DNA of 13,218 nucleotides, taken from assembly GCA_965658725.1 (NCBI GenBank), contig CBFHUI010000074.1:1-13218 (forward strand), in the 5' to 3' direction. The translations under genes and the position numbers were made by a program. Source of the stretch: UBA7985 sp965658725. Its GTDB lineage: Bacteria > Pseudomonadota > Alphaproteobacteria > UBA7985. The notes under the pieces were generated by a model. The model made no database searches. It had not been told where the DNA came from and saw only the letters and a program-made list of their open reading frames with translations. Below are positions 7,561 through 13,218 of the stretch, piece after piece. How positions within the stretch are numbered: the first letter of the stretch is position 1; each line of letters begins with the position of its first letter.

Positions 7561-7637
7561 CCGCCCTTAGCTCAACTGGATAGAGCGCCCGCCTTCTAAG
7601 CGGACGGTTGTAGGTTCGAGTCCTACAGGGCGGGCCA
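7561..7637 (+). tRNA. tRNA-Arg (anticodon UCU)
   Basis: A full cloverleaf can be drawn: acceptor CCGCCCT (7561-7567) pairs with AGGGCGG (7627-7633), and the D stem is GCTC/GAGC (7570-7573, 7583-7586). The anticodon stem is CCCGC/GCGGA with one terminal C-A mismatch. The loop CTTCTAA carries anticodon TCT at 7595-7597. The variable loop has 5 bases and the T arm is GTAGG-TTCGAGT-CCTAC (7610-7626). Discriminator G7634 and an encoded CCA (7635-7637) complete it. UCU reads AGA/AGG. It starts 64 bases after the kinase gene on the same strand; whether it has its own promoter is unclear. Confidence 0.95.
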
Positions 7638-7670
7638 TTTTAGGGGCGCAAAATTGGCCGACGACTCGTC

Positions 7671-8162
7671 CTATGCCTCCGACCGGTAAGCGATGCGCTC
7701 GACATCACCCGAAGCGCCCTTCGCCGCCTCACGCGCCACGATGAAGGTGGCGTTATCTTCTGCGTGTTTCAGAAACCGGGAGATGACCTGCTGCTCTTCT
7801 TCGGTGAAGGGTTCCAGCAGCGCCTGATTGATCGCTCTCGTGATGGGGCCAGTCTTTGCCACAATCGCTATGCCCTTCGGGGTCAAAGCAACCAGCGTGC
7901 TGCGTCCGTCCATGGCACTGGATTGCCGCTGCACCATGCCATTCTGTTCCAGTCGGTCAACCAAACCGGTCAGGCTTGATTTGCTCATTCGCATCACTTC
8001 GGCCAAGCGTGAAATTGGCATGTCCTTCTGACCGGTAAGAATGAACAGGATACCCTGCTGCGGTAGAGAGAGATCGTGCGAAGATCTCAAGGTCTGATCG
8101 ATTGAGCGAGACACTGCCTGATAGGCGCAGTTTAGTTGATAGATGATGCGTGAAGGAATCAT
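7671..8162 (-). CDS. MarR family transcriptional regulator
   Basis: A 163-residue winged helix-turn-helix protein of MarR type. N-terminal dimerisation helices (about 1-45) are followed by the HTH, MPISRLAEVMRMSKSSLTGLVDRLEQNGMV (about 48-77 in the protein). The wing contains MDGRSTLVALTPKG (about 84-97), and long C-terminal helices complete the dimer interface. Members usually repress their own and adjacent genes until a small ligand or oxidant is bound; no ligand can be inferred here. The start ATG lacks an obvious Shine-Dalgarno sequence. A perfect 10-bp palindrome lies 46 bases upstream and is a candidate operator. The gene is convergent with the tRNA; no strong terminator is seen in 7638-7670. 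Its neighbour upstream on the same strand is a lipoprotein gene 260 bases away, so no operon is evident. Confidence 0.93.
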   Translation of the reverse strand: MIPSRIIYQLNCAYQAVSRSIDQTLRSSHDLSLPQQGILFILTGQKDMPISRLAEVMRMSKSSLTGLVDRLEQNGMVQRQSSAMDGRSTLVALTPKGIAIVAKTGPITRAINQALLEPFTEEEQQVISRFLKHAEDNATFIVAREAAKGASGDVERIAYRSEA

Positions 8163-8207
8163 AAGTGGCGACGAATTGGCTTGTGTCGGTGGGATTTAAA
8201 GATGGTG

Positions 8208-8217
8208 CACTTAAGTG
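8208..8217. promoter_or_regulatory. Palindrome upstream of marR-type gene, candidate operator
   Basis: CACTTAAGTG is a perfect 10-bp palindrome 46 bases before the MarR start. MarR dimers bind palindromes of this general kind near their own promoters. A second weaker dyad, TGTA-TT-TACA, lies at 8272-8281. Assignment rests only on position and symmetry. Confidence 0.35.
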
Positions 8218-8309
8218 ACCATAAAGCGACCCTGCGGAGAATAAACCCTCGCCAAGAATTGGGCAAACAAATGTATTTACACTAGCGCCACGCTCTACTT
8301 AGGGCGTGC

Positions 8310-8356
8310 AAAAAAACAGTGGCGGCAGAAACTGCCCAAGCTCCGACCACCACTGT
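8310..8356 (-). terminator. Two-tier stem-loop terminator after the lipoprotein gene
   Basis: The outer stem is ACAGTGG (8316-8322) with CCACTGT (8350-8356), and the inner stem is GGCAG-AAA-CTGCC (8324-8336). On the minus strand the outer arm runs directly into seven T (plus-strand A-run 8310-8316). It lies 66 bases after the lipoprotein stop codon, so it most likely ends that transcript. Confidence 0.65.
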
Positions 8357-8421
8357 CACCAACCCCTCGCCTTACCGCTCGTAAAGCCCTGGTTGGAGTT
8401 GAAACCTTACTAAACGTCCAG

Positions 8422-8754
8422 TTATCGGGGACCGCGAGGCTGACATTGCGCCAACCAGACCGTGCGCGCTTCACCCTGCGCACTGGTTTGAAAGGTTTGC
8501 AGGTCATAGACCTGTGGACTGTCCCCACACCACTGCGCCGCTGTTGCCCCGCACAGGGCGTCGTCTTCAACATCGCAGGTTGCCTCCAGATGCAGCAGCC
8601 CGGCGCGAAGTTCCAGCGGACGCACGTCGCCCTCCAGTGGCAGCAAGGCGACTTGTGCCTTTGGTGTGAGGCTGATGGTCCGGCCGTTGTTGCACGCCAA
8701 CAGGGTCGCAGCGGTCAGTATGAGGGCGCCAACTGTGAAAACGGTACGAAGCAT
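8422..8754 (-). CDS. Small lipoprotein of unknown function
   Basis: A 110-residue protein with a short N-region (MLRTVF), a hydrophobic stretch and a lipobox ending LLAC at Cys21, which predicts signal peptidase II cleavage and lipid anchoring. The mature part is about 90 residues and has five further cysteines (in ATCDVEDDALC, QWC and LAQCQ). These may form periplasmic disulfides. I do not recognise a family. The ATG has AAGGA 8 bases upstream. A well-matched sigma-54 promoter lies 45 bases before the start codon and a terminator follows the gene, so it appears to be a single-gene transcript. An antisense frame of the same length (plus strand, 8446-8778) lacks a signal sequence and is rejected. 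Confidence 0.8.
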   Translation of the reverse strand: MLRTVFTVGALILTAATLLACNNGRTISLTPKAQVALLPLEGDVRPLELRAGLLHLEATCDVEDDALCGATAAQWCGDSPQVYDLQTFQTSAQGEARTVWLAQCQPRGPR

Positions 8755-8758
8755 GCTG

Positions 8759-8795
8759 CTGATCCTTCTATCCCATGAAAGGTGGATGGGATCAG
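8759..8795 (-). promoter_or_regulatory. Overlapping dyads covering the lipoprotein leader and Shine-Dalgarno
   Basis: Two 7-bp dyads share bases and cannot form together. One is CTGATCC (minus strand, 8795-8789) with GGATCAG (8765-8759), which covers the GGA of the ribosome binding site. The other is ATCCCAT (8792-8786) with ATGGGAT (8776-8770), which leaves the site free. If the sigma-54 start near 8788 is right, the upstream arms are largely untranscribed and the dyads would act as DNA rather than RNA. Confidence 0.4.
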
Positions 8796-8798
8796 GGG

Positions 8799-8814
8799 AG
8801 CAGCCGCCGTGCCA
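8799..8814 (-). promoter_or_regulatory. Sigma-54 (RpoN) promoter of the lipoprotein gene
   Basis: The minus strand reads TGGCACGGCGGCTGCT. This matches the sigma-54 consensus TGGCACG-N4-TTGCW at all but one position, with GG and GC separated by the required 10 bases. The predicted transcription start is near 8788, giving a leader of about 34 bases that contains AAGGA. Upstream dyads that an activator could bind are GTCGC-N16-GCGAC (8827-8852) and GCGT-CTAA-ACGC (8866-8877). Confidence 0.62.
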
Positions 8815-8892
8815 TGAACAAGGCGGGTCGCGTAAGGATTTGCTTTGGCGACGAGAAGGGGCGAAGCGTCTAAACGCACTGGCTCAAAGCAG

Positions 8893-8929
8893 AAAAAAAG
8901 CCTGCAACCCAACCGGTTACAGGCTTTTT
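8893..8929 (-). terminator. Intrinsic terminator of the sulfate-activation gene
   Basis: GCCTG (8900-8904) pairs with CAGGC (8920-8924), and AACC (8906-8909) with GGTT (8915-8918) inside. Flanking A-run 8893-8899 and T-run 8925-8929 extend the stem and supply U-tracts on both strands. It lies 25 bases after the stop codon at 8955 on the minus strand; no plus-strand gene ends here. Confidence 0.8.
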
Positions 8930-8954
8930 CGAAGAATACACTAATGAGCGTACT

Positions 8955-10661
8955 CTAATGCGTACGCGCCGACAGCAGGCCCATGCTTTCCAATTTGAGC
9001 AGGATTTTGTGCGCTGCTTCATCGGGGGTCATGTCTGCGGTGTCGAGCACCAATTCCGCATTCTGCGGCTCTTCATAGGGATCGTCGATGCCTGTGAACT
9101 CCTTGATCAGGCCCGCGCGTGCCTTTGCGTAAAGACCCTTGCGGTCTCGACCTTCACAGACCTCGAGGCTTGTCGCCACATGGATCTCAAGAAAACCACC
9201 CAGCGGCTCGATCAAATCGCGCACCTGAGAGCGGGTCCTCTCGTAGGGTGCAATCGGCGCACAGATGGCGATACCGCCGTTCTTGGTGATCTCAGAGGCC
9301 ACGTAGCCGATGCGGAGGATGTTCAGGTCGCGGTGTTCCTTGGAGAAGGTCAGCTCGCTGGACAGGTTCTTACGCACCAAATCACCGTCCAGTAGCGTCA
9401 CAGGACGCCCACCCGCTTCGAGCAGCTTCACCATGACCGCGTTGGCGATGGTAGACTTGCCGGAGCCAGACAGGCCGGTGAAGAACAGGGTAAAGCCCTG
9501 CTTGTCACGGGGTGGATGAGTCTTGCGCAGCTCAGCGACAACGTCGGGGTAAGAGAACCACTCGTCGATATCCAGCCCTTCGCGCAGACGGCGGCGCAGT
9601 TCAGTGCCGGAGATGTTCAGCTTGGTCTCGTTCTCTGCAACCTCGTTGATCGGCACGTACTGTGCGCGCTCCTGCACGTAGACCATGGCCTGGAACGGAA
9701 CCATTTCGATGCCGATCTCGTCGGCGTACTTGGCGACCATTTCCTGAGCGTCGTAAGGGCCGTAGAAATCTTCGCCCTGGCTGTTCTTGCCCGGACCAGC
9801 ATGGTCACGGCCTACAACAAAGTGCGTACAGCCATGGTTGCGGCGGATCAGGGCGTGCCACAGCGCCTCACGCGGGCCGGCCATCCGCATGGCAAGGTGC
9901 AGCAGCGCCATCGCAGTGGTCTGGTCGGGGTAGTGACGCATCACCGCCTCGTAACAGCGCACGCGGGTGAAGTGATCAACGTCGCCCGGCTTGGTCATGC
10001 CCACGACAGGGTGGATCAGCAGGTTGGCTTCCGTCTGCTGGGCGGCGCGAACGGTCAGTTCGACGTGCGCCCGGTGCAGCGGGTTGCGGGTTTGGAACGC
10101 CACCACGCGACGCCAGCCCCACTTGTGGAACATGCGGCGGAGATCGTTCGGCGTGTAGCGATGCTGGCGGTAATCGTAGTGCACAGGCTCGTCAATGCCG
10201 GTAACTGGACCGCCGAGGTAGACGTTGCCAGTCTGATTGTGCAGGTAACGCACGGCTGGGTGAGCCAGATCGTCTGCGCCGTAGACCTTTTCGGCTTCGC
10301 GGTGCTTGTCCGGGCTGTACATCTCTTCAACGTCCATGACCGCCAGAGGAACCCCCTCGGGGTCACGCAGGACGACTTGCTCGCCAACCTTCAGGCTCTC
10401 CGCCATCTTGTCGGAAACATCCAGCGTGATCGGCATGGGCCACAGCGCGCCTGAAGCCAGCCGCATGTTTTCCACCACCCCTTCGTAGTCAGCCTGACCA
10501 AGAAAGCCGGTCAGCGGCGTAAAGCCGCCGTTCATCAGCAGTTCGAGGTCACACAATTGACGAGCGTTCAGATCGACGGACGTCATGTCCTTGATCTTCT
10601 CGAGCAGTTCGGCGCGCTCGTTGGGGGCTGCGTAGAGTTCGGGGACGCGTTCAAAAGCCAT
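8955..10661 (-). CDS. sat/cysC: Bifunctional sulfate adenylyltransferase/adenylylsulfate kinase
   Basis: A 568-residue fusion that activates sulfate in two steps: ATP sulfurylase makes APS, then APS kinase makes PAPS. The N-terminal part (about 1-385) has the PUA-like region, the QTRNPLHRAH active-site motif (190-199), GRDHAGPG (284-291) and ISGTELR (350-356). The C-terminal kinase (about 387-568) starts with Walker A GLSGSGKS (396-403) and has LLDGDLVRKNL, NGGIAICAPIAPYE and DRKGLYAKARAG. All key motifs are intact, so both activities are expected. It is cytoplasmic and feeds assimilatory sulfate reduction or sulfation. The gene is on the same strand as its neighbours but is set off by a 167-base structured leader and its own terminator. 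CysQ, which disposes of PAP, is also in this window. The ATG lies after a purine-rich AAGAAGGA stretch. Confidence 0.96.
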   Translation of the reverse strand: MAFERVPELYAAPNERAELLEKIKDMTSVDLNARQLCDLELLMNGGFTPLTGFLGQADYEGVVENMRLASGALWPMPITLDVSDKMAESLKVGEQVVLRDPEGVPLAVMDVEEMYSPDKHREAEKVYGADDLAHPAVRYLHNQTGNVYLGGPVTGIDEPVHYDYRQHRYTPNDLRRMFHKWGWRRVVAFQTRNPLHRAHVELTVRAAQQTEANLLIHPVVGMTKPGDVDHFTRVRCYEAVMRHYPDQTTAMALLHLAMRMAGPREALWHALIRRNHGCTHFVVGRDHAGPGKNSQGEDFYGPYDAQEMVAKYADEIGIEMVPFQAMVYVQERAQYVPINEVAENETKLNISGTELRRRLREGLDIDEWFSYPDVVAELRKTHPPRDKQGFTLFFTGLSGSGKSTIANAVMVKLLEAGGRPVTLLDGDLVRKNLSSELTFSKEHRDLNILRIGYVASEITKNGGIAICAPIAPYERTRSQVRDLIEPLGGFLEIHVATSLEVCEGRDRKGLYAKARAGLIKEFTGIDDPYEEPQNAELVLDTADMTPDEAAHKILLKLESMGLLSARTH

Positions 10662-10730
10662 GGTCCGGTCCTTCTTGCTTTGCTGACGGACAAATGCAGG
10701 ACCGAGCTTTCGCGGCGTGTGGTGGTTGGG

Positions 10731-10806
10731 CCCTGCGCACAGGGGGCTTTTGAGCGATCAGGCTCGCAAGATCAACCCGCGGGTCACTGCCTTGAGTGCA
10801 AGGCAG
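10731..10806 (-). promoter_or_regulatory. Structured gap between an exported-protein gene and sat/cysC
   Basis: This gap holds four symmetric elements. They are CCCTG-CGCA-CAGGG (10731-10744), GCGA/TCGC around 10754-10767, the perfect palindrome ACCCGCGGGT (10775-10784), and an 8-bp hairpin CTGCCTTG-AGTG-CAAGGCAG (10787-10806). The last begins 23 bases after the upstream gene's stop and may be a terminator without a U-tract. The others could be leader structure or operators for sat/cysC. I see no known riboswitch pattern. Confidence 0.35.
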
Positions 10807-10828
10807 CTAATGCTCCGGCGCGTCGGGC

Positions 10829-11653
10829 CTACTTTCCTTCGAGATAATCCAGAATGGACTTCGCCACGACGAGCCGAATCTCGCTTCCGTTGCTGTCTTT
10901 GACGACGGCTTCGCCATGAGGATTAAAGCTCTTCAGGTTCTTGACCCCGACCTTGCCCTTGAGCGGTCCAGCTGCGAAATCGCAGTTTACCCTGAAGCTG
11001 TTGTCGATGAGCATGGCCGACGCCGTGTACGTCCCCTGACAGCGCAGCTGACCGCCGGCGTCAACGAACTGCACCGGATTGTTGCGGCCAAAGATCCGCT
11101 CATAAACCAGCAGCCCCGGCACCATTGAGCCGTTGCCGAAATCCCAAAGCGCCGGCGCGATTTTGGGGAGGGCCAGCTCCGCCGGGTCGACGAACAGCAT
11201 GTTGTTCACCATGGCCAATTTGCAGCCGCAGTTCTCGGTCTGATGCTGGTTGAAGCGCAGAACCTGTTTTGTGCAGTGTCGAAGTGCTTCCTCTGCGGCC
11301 ATCTCTGCGCTGGGGTAAGCCGTCGAGCGCCACGAATACGGGCACGATGTCGGGGTACCAATGGCGAAAGCGCGGTGGTTCTTGGCACTCAACCAACCGG
11401 TGAAGGGTATGTTCTGGAAAATCTCCAAGGCGCTGGGATCGATAGCCTGGGTCGGCACACCGTGTCGCCAGTTGCCCGTGTAGGCCTCTGTCTCCACCGC
11501 GTTCATCGTGGTCACGGGCGAAGCGTCTACGTTGGCGCGGTAGAGGGTCTGCTTTTGCGCGGCAGCAGGGGCCGAACCTGCGAGCAGCGCCATGACCACG
11601 CACACCACCACCACAGGCGCGCGCGCAGCGAACATTCGCGTCAATCCTGTCAC
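10829..11653 (-). CDS. Exported protein of unknown function, cysteine-containing
   Basis: A 274-residue protein with a long hydrophobic signal sequence (about 10-32, ending APAAAQ), so it is probably periplasmic. I do not recognise the family with confidence. The central part, NHRAFAIGTPTSCPYSWRST, then AEEALRHC and CGCKLAMV with Cys104, Cys127, Cys142 and Cys144, has the spacing style of small DUF4189-like secreted domains; this is only a resemblance. The C-terminal third (QLRCQGTYTASAMLIDNSFRVNCDF) has two more cysteines and looks like a beta-rich domain. Translation starts at GTG 11653 (GAGGGG 6 bases upstream) or ATG 11635 (AGGA 9 bases upstream); both give a signal peptide. A candidate promoter overlaps the end of the upstream gene, suggesting independent expression. 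Confidence 0.82.
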   Translation of the reverse strand: MTGLTRMFAARAPVVVVCVVMALLAGSAPAAAQKQTLYRANVDASPVTTMNAVETEAYTGNWRHGVPTQAIDPSALEIFQNIPFTGWLSAKNHRAFAIGTPTSCPYSWRSTAYPSAEMAAEEALRHCTKQVLRFNQHQTENCGCKLAMVNNMLFVDPAELALPKIAPALWDFGNGSMVPGLLVYERIFGRNNPVQFVDAGGQLRCQGTYTASAMLIDNSFRVNCDFAAGPLKGKVGVKNLKSFNPHGEAVVKDSNGSEIRLVVAKSILDYLEGK

Positions 11654-11723
11654 TGAAAGCCCCTCACAGCGCGCCCTGCCCTTTTGTGCCGCATCAAACT
11701 GCGCAGGCTCTTACCACACTATG

Positions 11724-11752
11724 TGGATAACTTAAAATACATTACGCGTCAA
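11724..11752 (-). promoter_or_regulatory. Candidate sigma-70 promoter for the exported-protein gene
   Basis: On the minus strand TTGACG (11752-11747) is followed after exactly 17 bases by TATCCA (11729-11724). The -35 is good and the -10 is poor. It lies 70-100 bases before the GTG start, and its -35 overlaps the stop codon of the upstream gene. Confidence 0.3.
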
Positions 11753-12210
11753 AAGCGGCGCCGCCAGTCTGAGCCCCACCGCTCCATAAAGATGTTTCCG
11801 GGCAGCACCTCGAAGAAGTCGATAATCATCCCATCATCGCTTTCCTCCCGGTACCCCCGTTCCGACCGGAAATAGGACCAGCAAAACTCCTCGGCATAAT
11901 CCGGGGCATAGGCGTAGCAAAAACGCTCGCCCTCGGCGTAAGAGATTTGGCCCTGCCCCCTGAACAGCAGGGTGGTGTCGTCGAGGTAAACCGTGCCGTC
12001 CGGCGCATGAAACTCCATAGCCAGTTCCCGGCCCTCGCCGTCCATAAACCTGAGGGTAAAACCCTCCGGGTGTTCATCATAGAGGTCGAAGAACCCCGCG
12101 TGGGTCAGCCGTACCCACTGCACGGTCGCCTCGCCCTTCCCGTCCCCTGCCGCGAAAACCGCGCGCGCAGGGATGAGAAGGAAAAGCACAGCCAGCGCAA
12201 CAAGACGCAT
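11749..12210 (-). CDS. Small exported protein of unknown function
   Basis: A 153-residue protein with a typical signal peptide (MRLVALAVLFLLIPARAVFA, cleavage after Ala20), so it is likely secreted to the periplasm. The mature part is acidic and aromatic-rich, with alternating patterns such as FTLRFMDGEGRELAMEF and TVYLDDTTLLFRG that suggest a beta-sheet protein. Cys98 and Cys110 could form one disulfide. The end is basic (RWGSDWRRRF). I do not recognise a family. It starts 16 bases after the dehydrogenase stop codon, with GGAG 8 bases before its ATG, so the two genes are probably co-transcribed. Nothing in the sequence links it to the dehydrogenase's chemistry. Confidence 0.82.
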   Translation of the reverse strand: MRLVALAVLFLLIPARAVFAAGDGKGEATVQWVRLTHAGFFDLYDEHPEGFTLRFMDGEGRELAMEFHAPDGTVYLDDTTLLFRGQGQISYAEGERFCYAYAPDYAEEFCWSYFRSERGYREESDDGMIIDFFEVLPGNIFMERWGSDWRRRF

Positions 12211-12226
12211 GCCCTTTACTCCGCCT

Positions 12227-13093
12227 CTAGCGTGTCAGGCGGCGGAGCAGGCTGGAGGTGTCCCAGCGGCCTCCACCCATTTTCTGCACGTCGCCATAGA
12301 ACTGATCGACCAGCGCAGTCACGGGCAGCGTCATGCCGTTGGCTTTAGCTTCAGCGAGGCAAATACCCAAATCCTTGCGCATCCAATCGACCGCAAAGCC
12401 AAACTCGAATTCATCCGCAACCATGGTCTTACCCCGGTTTTCCATCTGCCACGACTGCGCCGCTCCGCCGGAAATGACGTCGAGCACCGCGTCCATATCG
12501 AGCTCCAGCTTTTGCCCCAGTGCGACGGCTTCGGAGAGCCCCTGCACCAACCCCGCGATGCAAATCTGATTGAGCATCTTGGTTTGCTGGCCTGCGCCAA
12601 CGGGGCCGATGAGCATGCACTTTTTGGCATAGGCGTCGATCACGGGCGCGGCTTCGTCGAAGTCAGCCTGTGCACCGCCGCACATGACCGTGAGCACGCC
12701 ATTTTCTGCCCCCGCCTGACCGCCGGAAATCGGCGCATCGACGTAGCGAAGGCCAGCTGCCGCCGCAGCCTCTGCAAGCTCCCGCGTGACGGATGGAGAG
12801 ACCGTGGTGTGATCGACGAACAGTGCGCCTGCATCCATGCCAGCAAAGGCCCCATCCTCGCCCAAGCAGACCGAGCGCAGGTCTTCGTCGTTACCCACGC
12901 AGGCAAAGACAATGCTTTGTCCTGCCGCAGCTTCACGCGGGGTCGGCTGTGCGCTGCCCTTGTGATCGGCGGTCCAGCTCTGGGCCTTTCCGGCCGTGCG
13001 ATTATAGACGGTAACGGTGTGCCCGGCGGCGGTGAGGTGGCCGGCCATGGGGAAACCCATGACACCAAGACCGAGGAAGGCAACGTTGGCCAT
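12227..13093 (-). CDS. NAD(P)-dependent beta-hydroxyacid dehydrogenase
   Basis: A 288-residue member of the 3-hydroxyisobutyrate/tartronate semialdehyde reductase family. The N-terminal Rossmann fold has GLGVMGFPMAGHL (8-20), and VYNRT follows the second strand; Asn-Arg-Thr there usually favours NADP(H) over NAD(H). The substrate-binding motif DAPISGGQAGAENG is at 119-132. The catalytic lysine is Lys172 in GAGQQTKMLNQ, with Asn175 three residues on. The C-terminal helical domain is complete, and length is normal. Substrate cannot be set from sequence: candidates are 2-hydroxy-3-oxopropionate, 3-hydroxyisobutyrate or succinic semialdehyde. The ATG has AAGGGA 7 bases upstream. It lies 48 bases after the partial gene at the edge and 16 bases before a small exported-protein gene, all on the minus strand. 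Confidence 0.94.
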   Translation of the reverse strand: MANVAFLGLGVMGFPMAGHLTAAGHTVTVYNRTAGKAQSWTADHKGSAQPTPREAAAGQSIVFACVGNDEDLRSVCLGEDGAFAGMDAGALFVDHTTVSPSVTRELAEAAAAAGLRYVDAPISGGQAGAENGVLTVMCGGAQADFDEAAPVIDAYAKKCMLIGPVGAGQQTKMLNQICIAGLVQGLSEAVALGQKLELDMDAVLDVISGGAAQSWQMENRGKTMVADEFEFGFAVDWMRKDLGICLAEAKANGMTLPVTALVDQFYGDVQKMGGGRWDTSSLLRRLTR

Positions 13094-13141
13094 TCGAATG
13101 TCCCTTGAGATTTCGGTTGAATGCTTGAGTGTTAGACTGGA

Positions 13142-13218
13142 TCAGACCGGCTTCAAAGTCTTTGCGAAGCGCTTGCCGTTCTCGACGTAGAACTTTGCCC
13201 CGCCTGCCATCATCGCCC
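13142..13218 (-). CDS. 3' end of an unrecognised gene (truncated by window edge)
   Basis: The last 25 codons of a minus-strand gene are visible, ending in a TGA at 13142-13144. The peptide reads AMMAGGAKFYVENGKRFAKT followed by LKPV. Codon use resembles the neighbours, and the stop lies 48 bases before the dehydrogenase start. Another frame on the same strand is also open here, so the choice rests on the plausible peptide and the ending position. Function cannot be judged. Confidence 0.55.
   Translation of the reverse strand, partial: AMMAGGAKFYVENGKRFAKTLKPV

Noticed and set aside
7561..7670. tRNA-Arg 3' end as an integration site
   Set aside because: No integrase, repeat of the tRNA end or foreign-looking gene follows within the window; the next gene is an ordinary MarR regulator.
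8206..8221. TGG-N10-TGCA on the minus strand upstream of marR, sigma-54-like core
   Set aside because: Only the GG and TGCA cores match; the CAC of the -24 element is missing. Such cores are expected by chance once or twice in a window this size, and the palindrome explains the site better.
8446..8778. Plus-strand 110-codon frame opposite the lipoprotein
   Set aside because: The minus-strand frame has a signal sequence, lipobox, Shine-Dalgarno, promoter and terminator; this one has none of these.
9516..10454. Plus-strand open frame of 312 codons
   Set aside because: It is antisense to the ATP sulfurylase domain, which has complete catalytic motifs; the peptide has no domain pattern.
11755..11764. 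Palindrome GCGGCGCCGC
   Set aside because: It lies inside the last codons of the 153-residue gene and encodes arginines; codon use in GC-rich DNA explains it.
12173..13108. Long plus-strand open frame of 311 codons
   Set aside because: It lies opposite the beta-hydroxyacid dehydrogenase, whose motifs are all intact. The antisense peptide is rich in His, Arg and Ala with no recognisable domain, as expected of a GC-rich shadow frame.

Overview
The window is GC-rich, densely coding chromosomal DNA that looks like an alphaproteobacterium, most likely the Rhodobacteraceae/Roseobacter group. Three things point there: a GcrA cell-cycle regulator (a protein of the alphaproteobacterial CcrM/GANTC system), a fused ATP sulfurylase/APS kinase, and the overall gene style. 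I saw no integrase, transposase, phage gene or CRISPR array. The assignment is inference from gene content; no database was searched.

Layout. Positions 1-840 hold the 3' end of an FAD/NAD(P) oxidoreductase, then a convergent gap. 840-2031 is a divergent pair: cysQ (minus) and a TfoX N-terminal-domain protein (plus). 2038-2513 is gcrA (minus) with a clear intrinsic terminator. 2723-4177 is a LuxO/NtrC-type sigma-54 activator (minus). A gene-free, structured stretch of about 620 bases follows (4178-4796). Then comes a divergent soluble hybrid histidine kinase with receiver and HPt domains (4797-7496). A tRNA-Arg(UCU) lies at 7561-7637. On the minus strand follow a MarR regulator, a 110-residue lipoprotein, the fused sulfate-activation enzyme, two exported proteins of unknown function, an NADP-type beta-hydroxyacid dehydrogenase, and the 3' end of an unrecognised gene at the right edge.

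How the genes may work together. The kinase carries every phosphorelay element (His kinase, receiver, HPt), and the divergent neighbour is a complete sigma-54 activator with an intact GAFTGA loop. This is the arrangement expected of a self-contained LuxQ-LuxU-LuxO-like relay with the HPt step fused into the kinase. The best sigma-54 promoter I found (8799-8814, TGGCACG-N4-CTGCT) is 45 bases upstream of the small lipoprotein gene, which makes that gene a candidate target of this or another activator. The only upstream regions where I saw GANTC sites are those of gcrA and of the kinase, two sites each, which suggests possible cell-cycle control. Sat/CysC (makes PAPS) and CysQ (removes PAP) belong to one pathway but lie about 7 kb apart.

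Most certain are the enzyme and regulator identities, the tRNA and three intrinsic terminators. The regulatory links are hypotheses.
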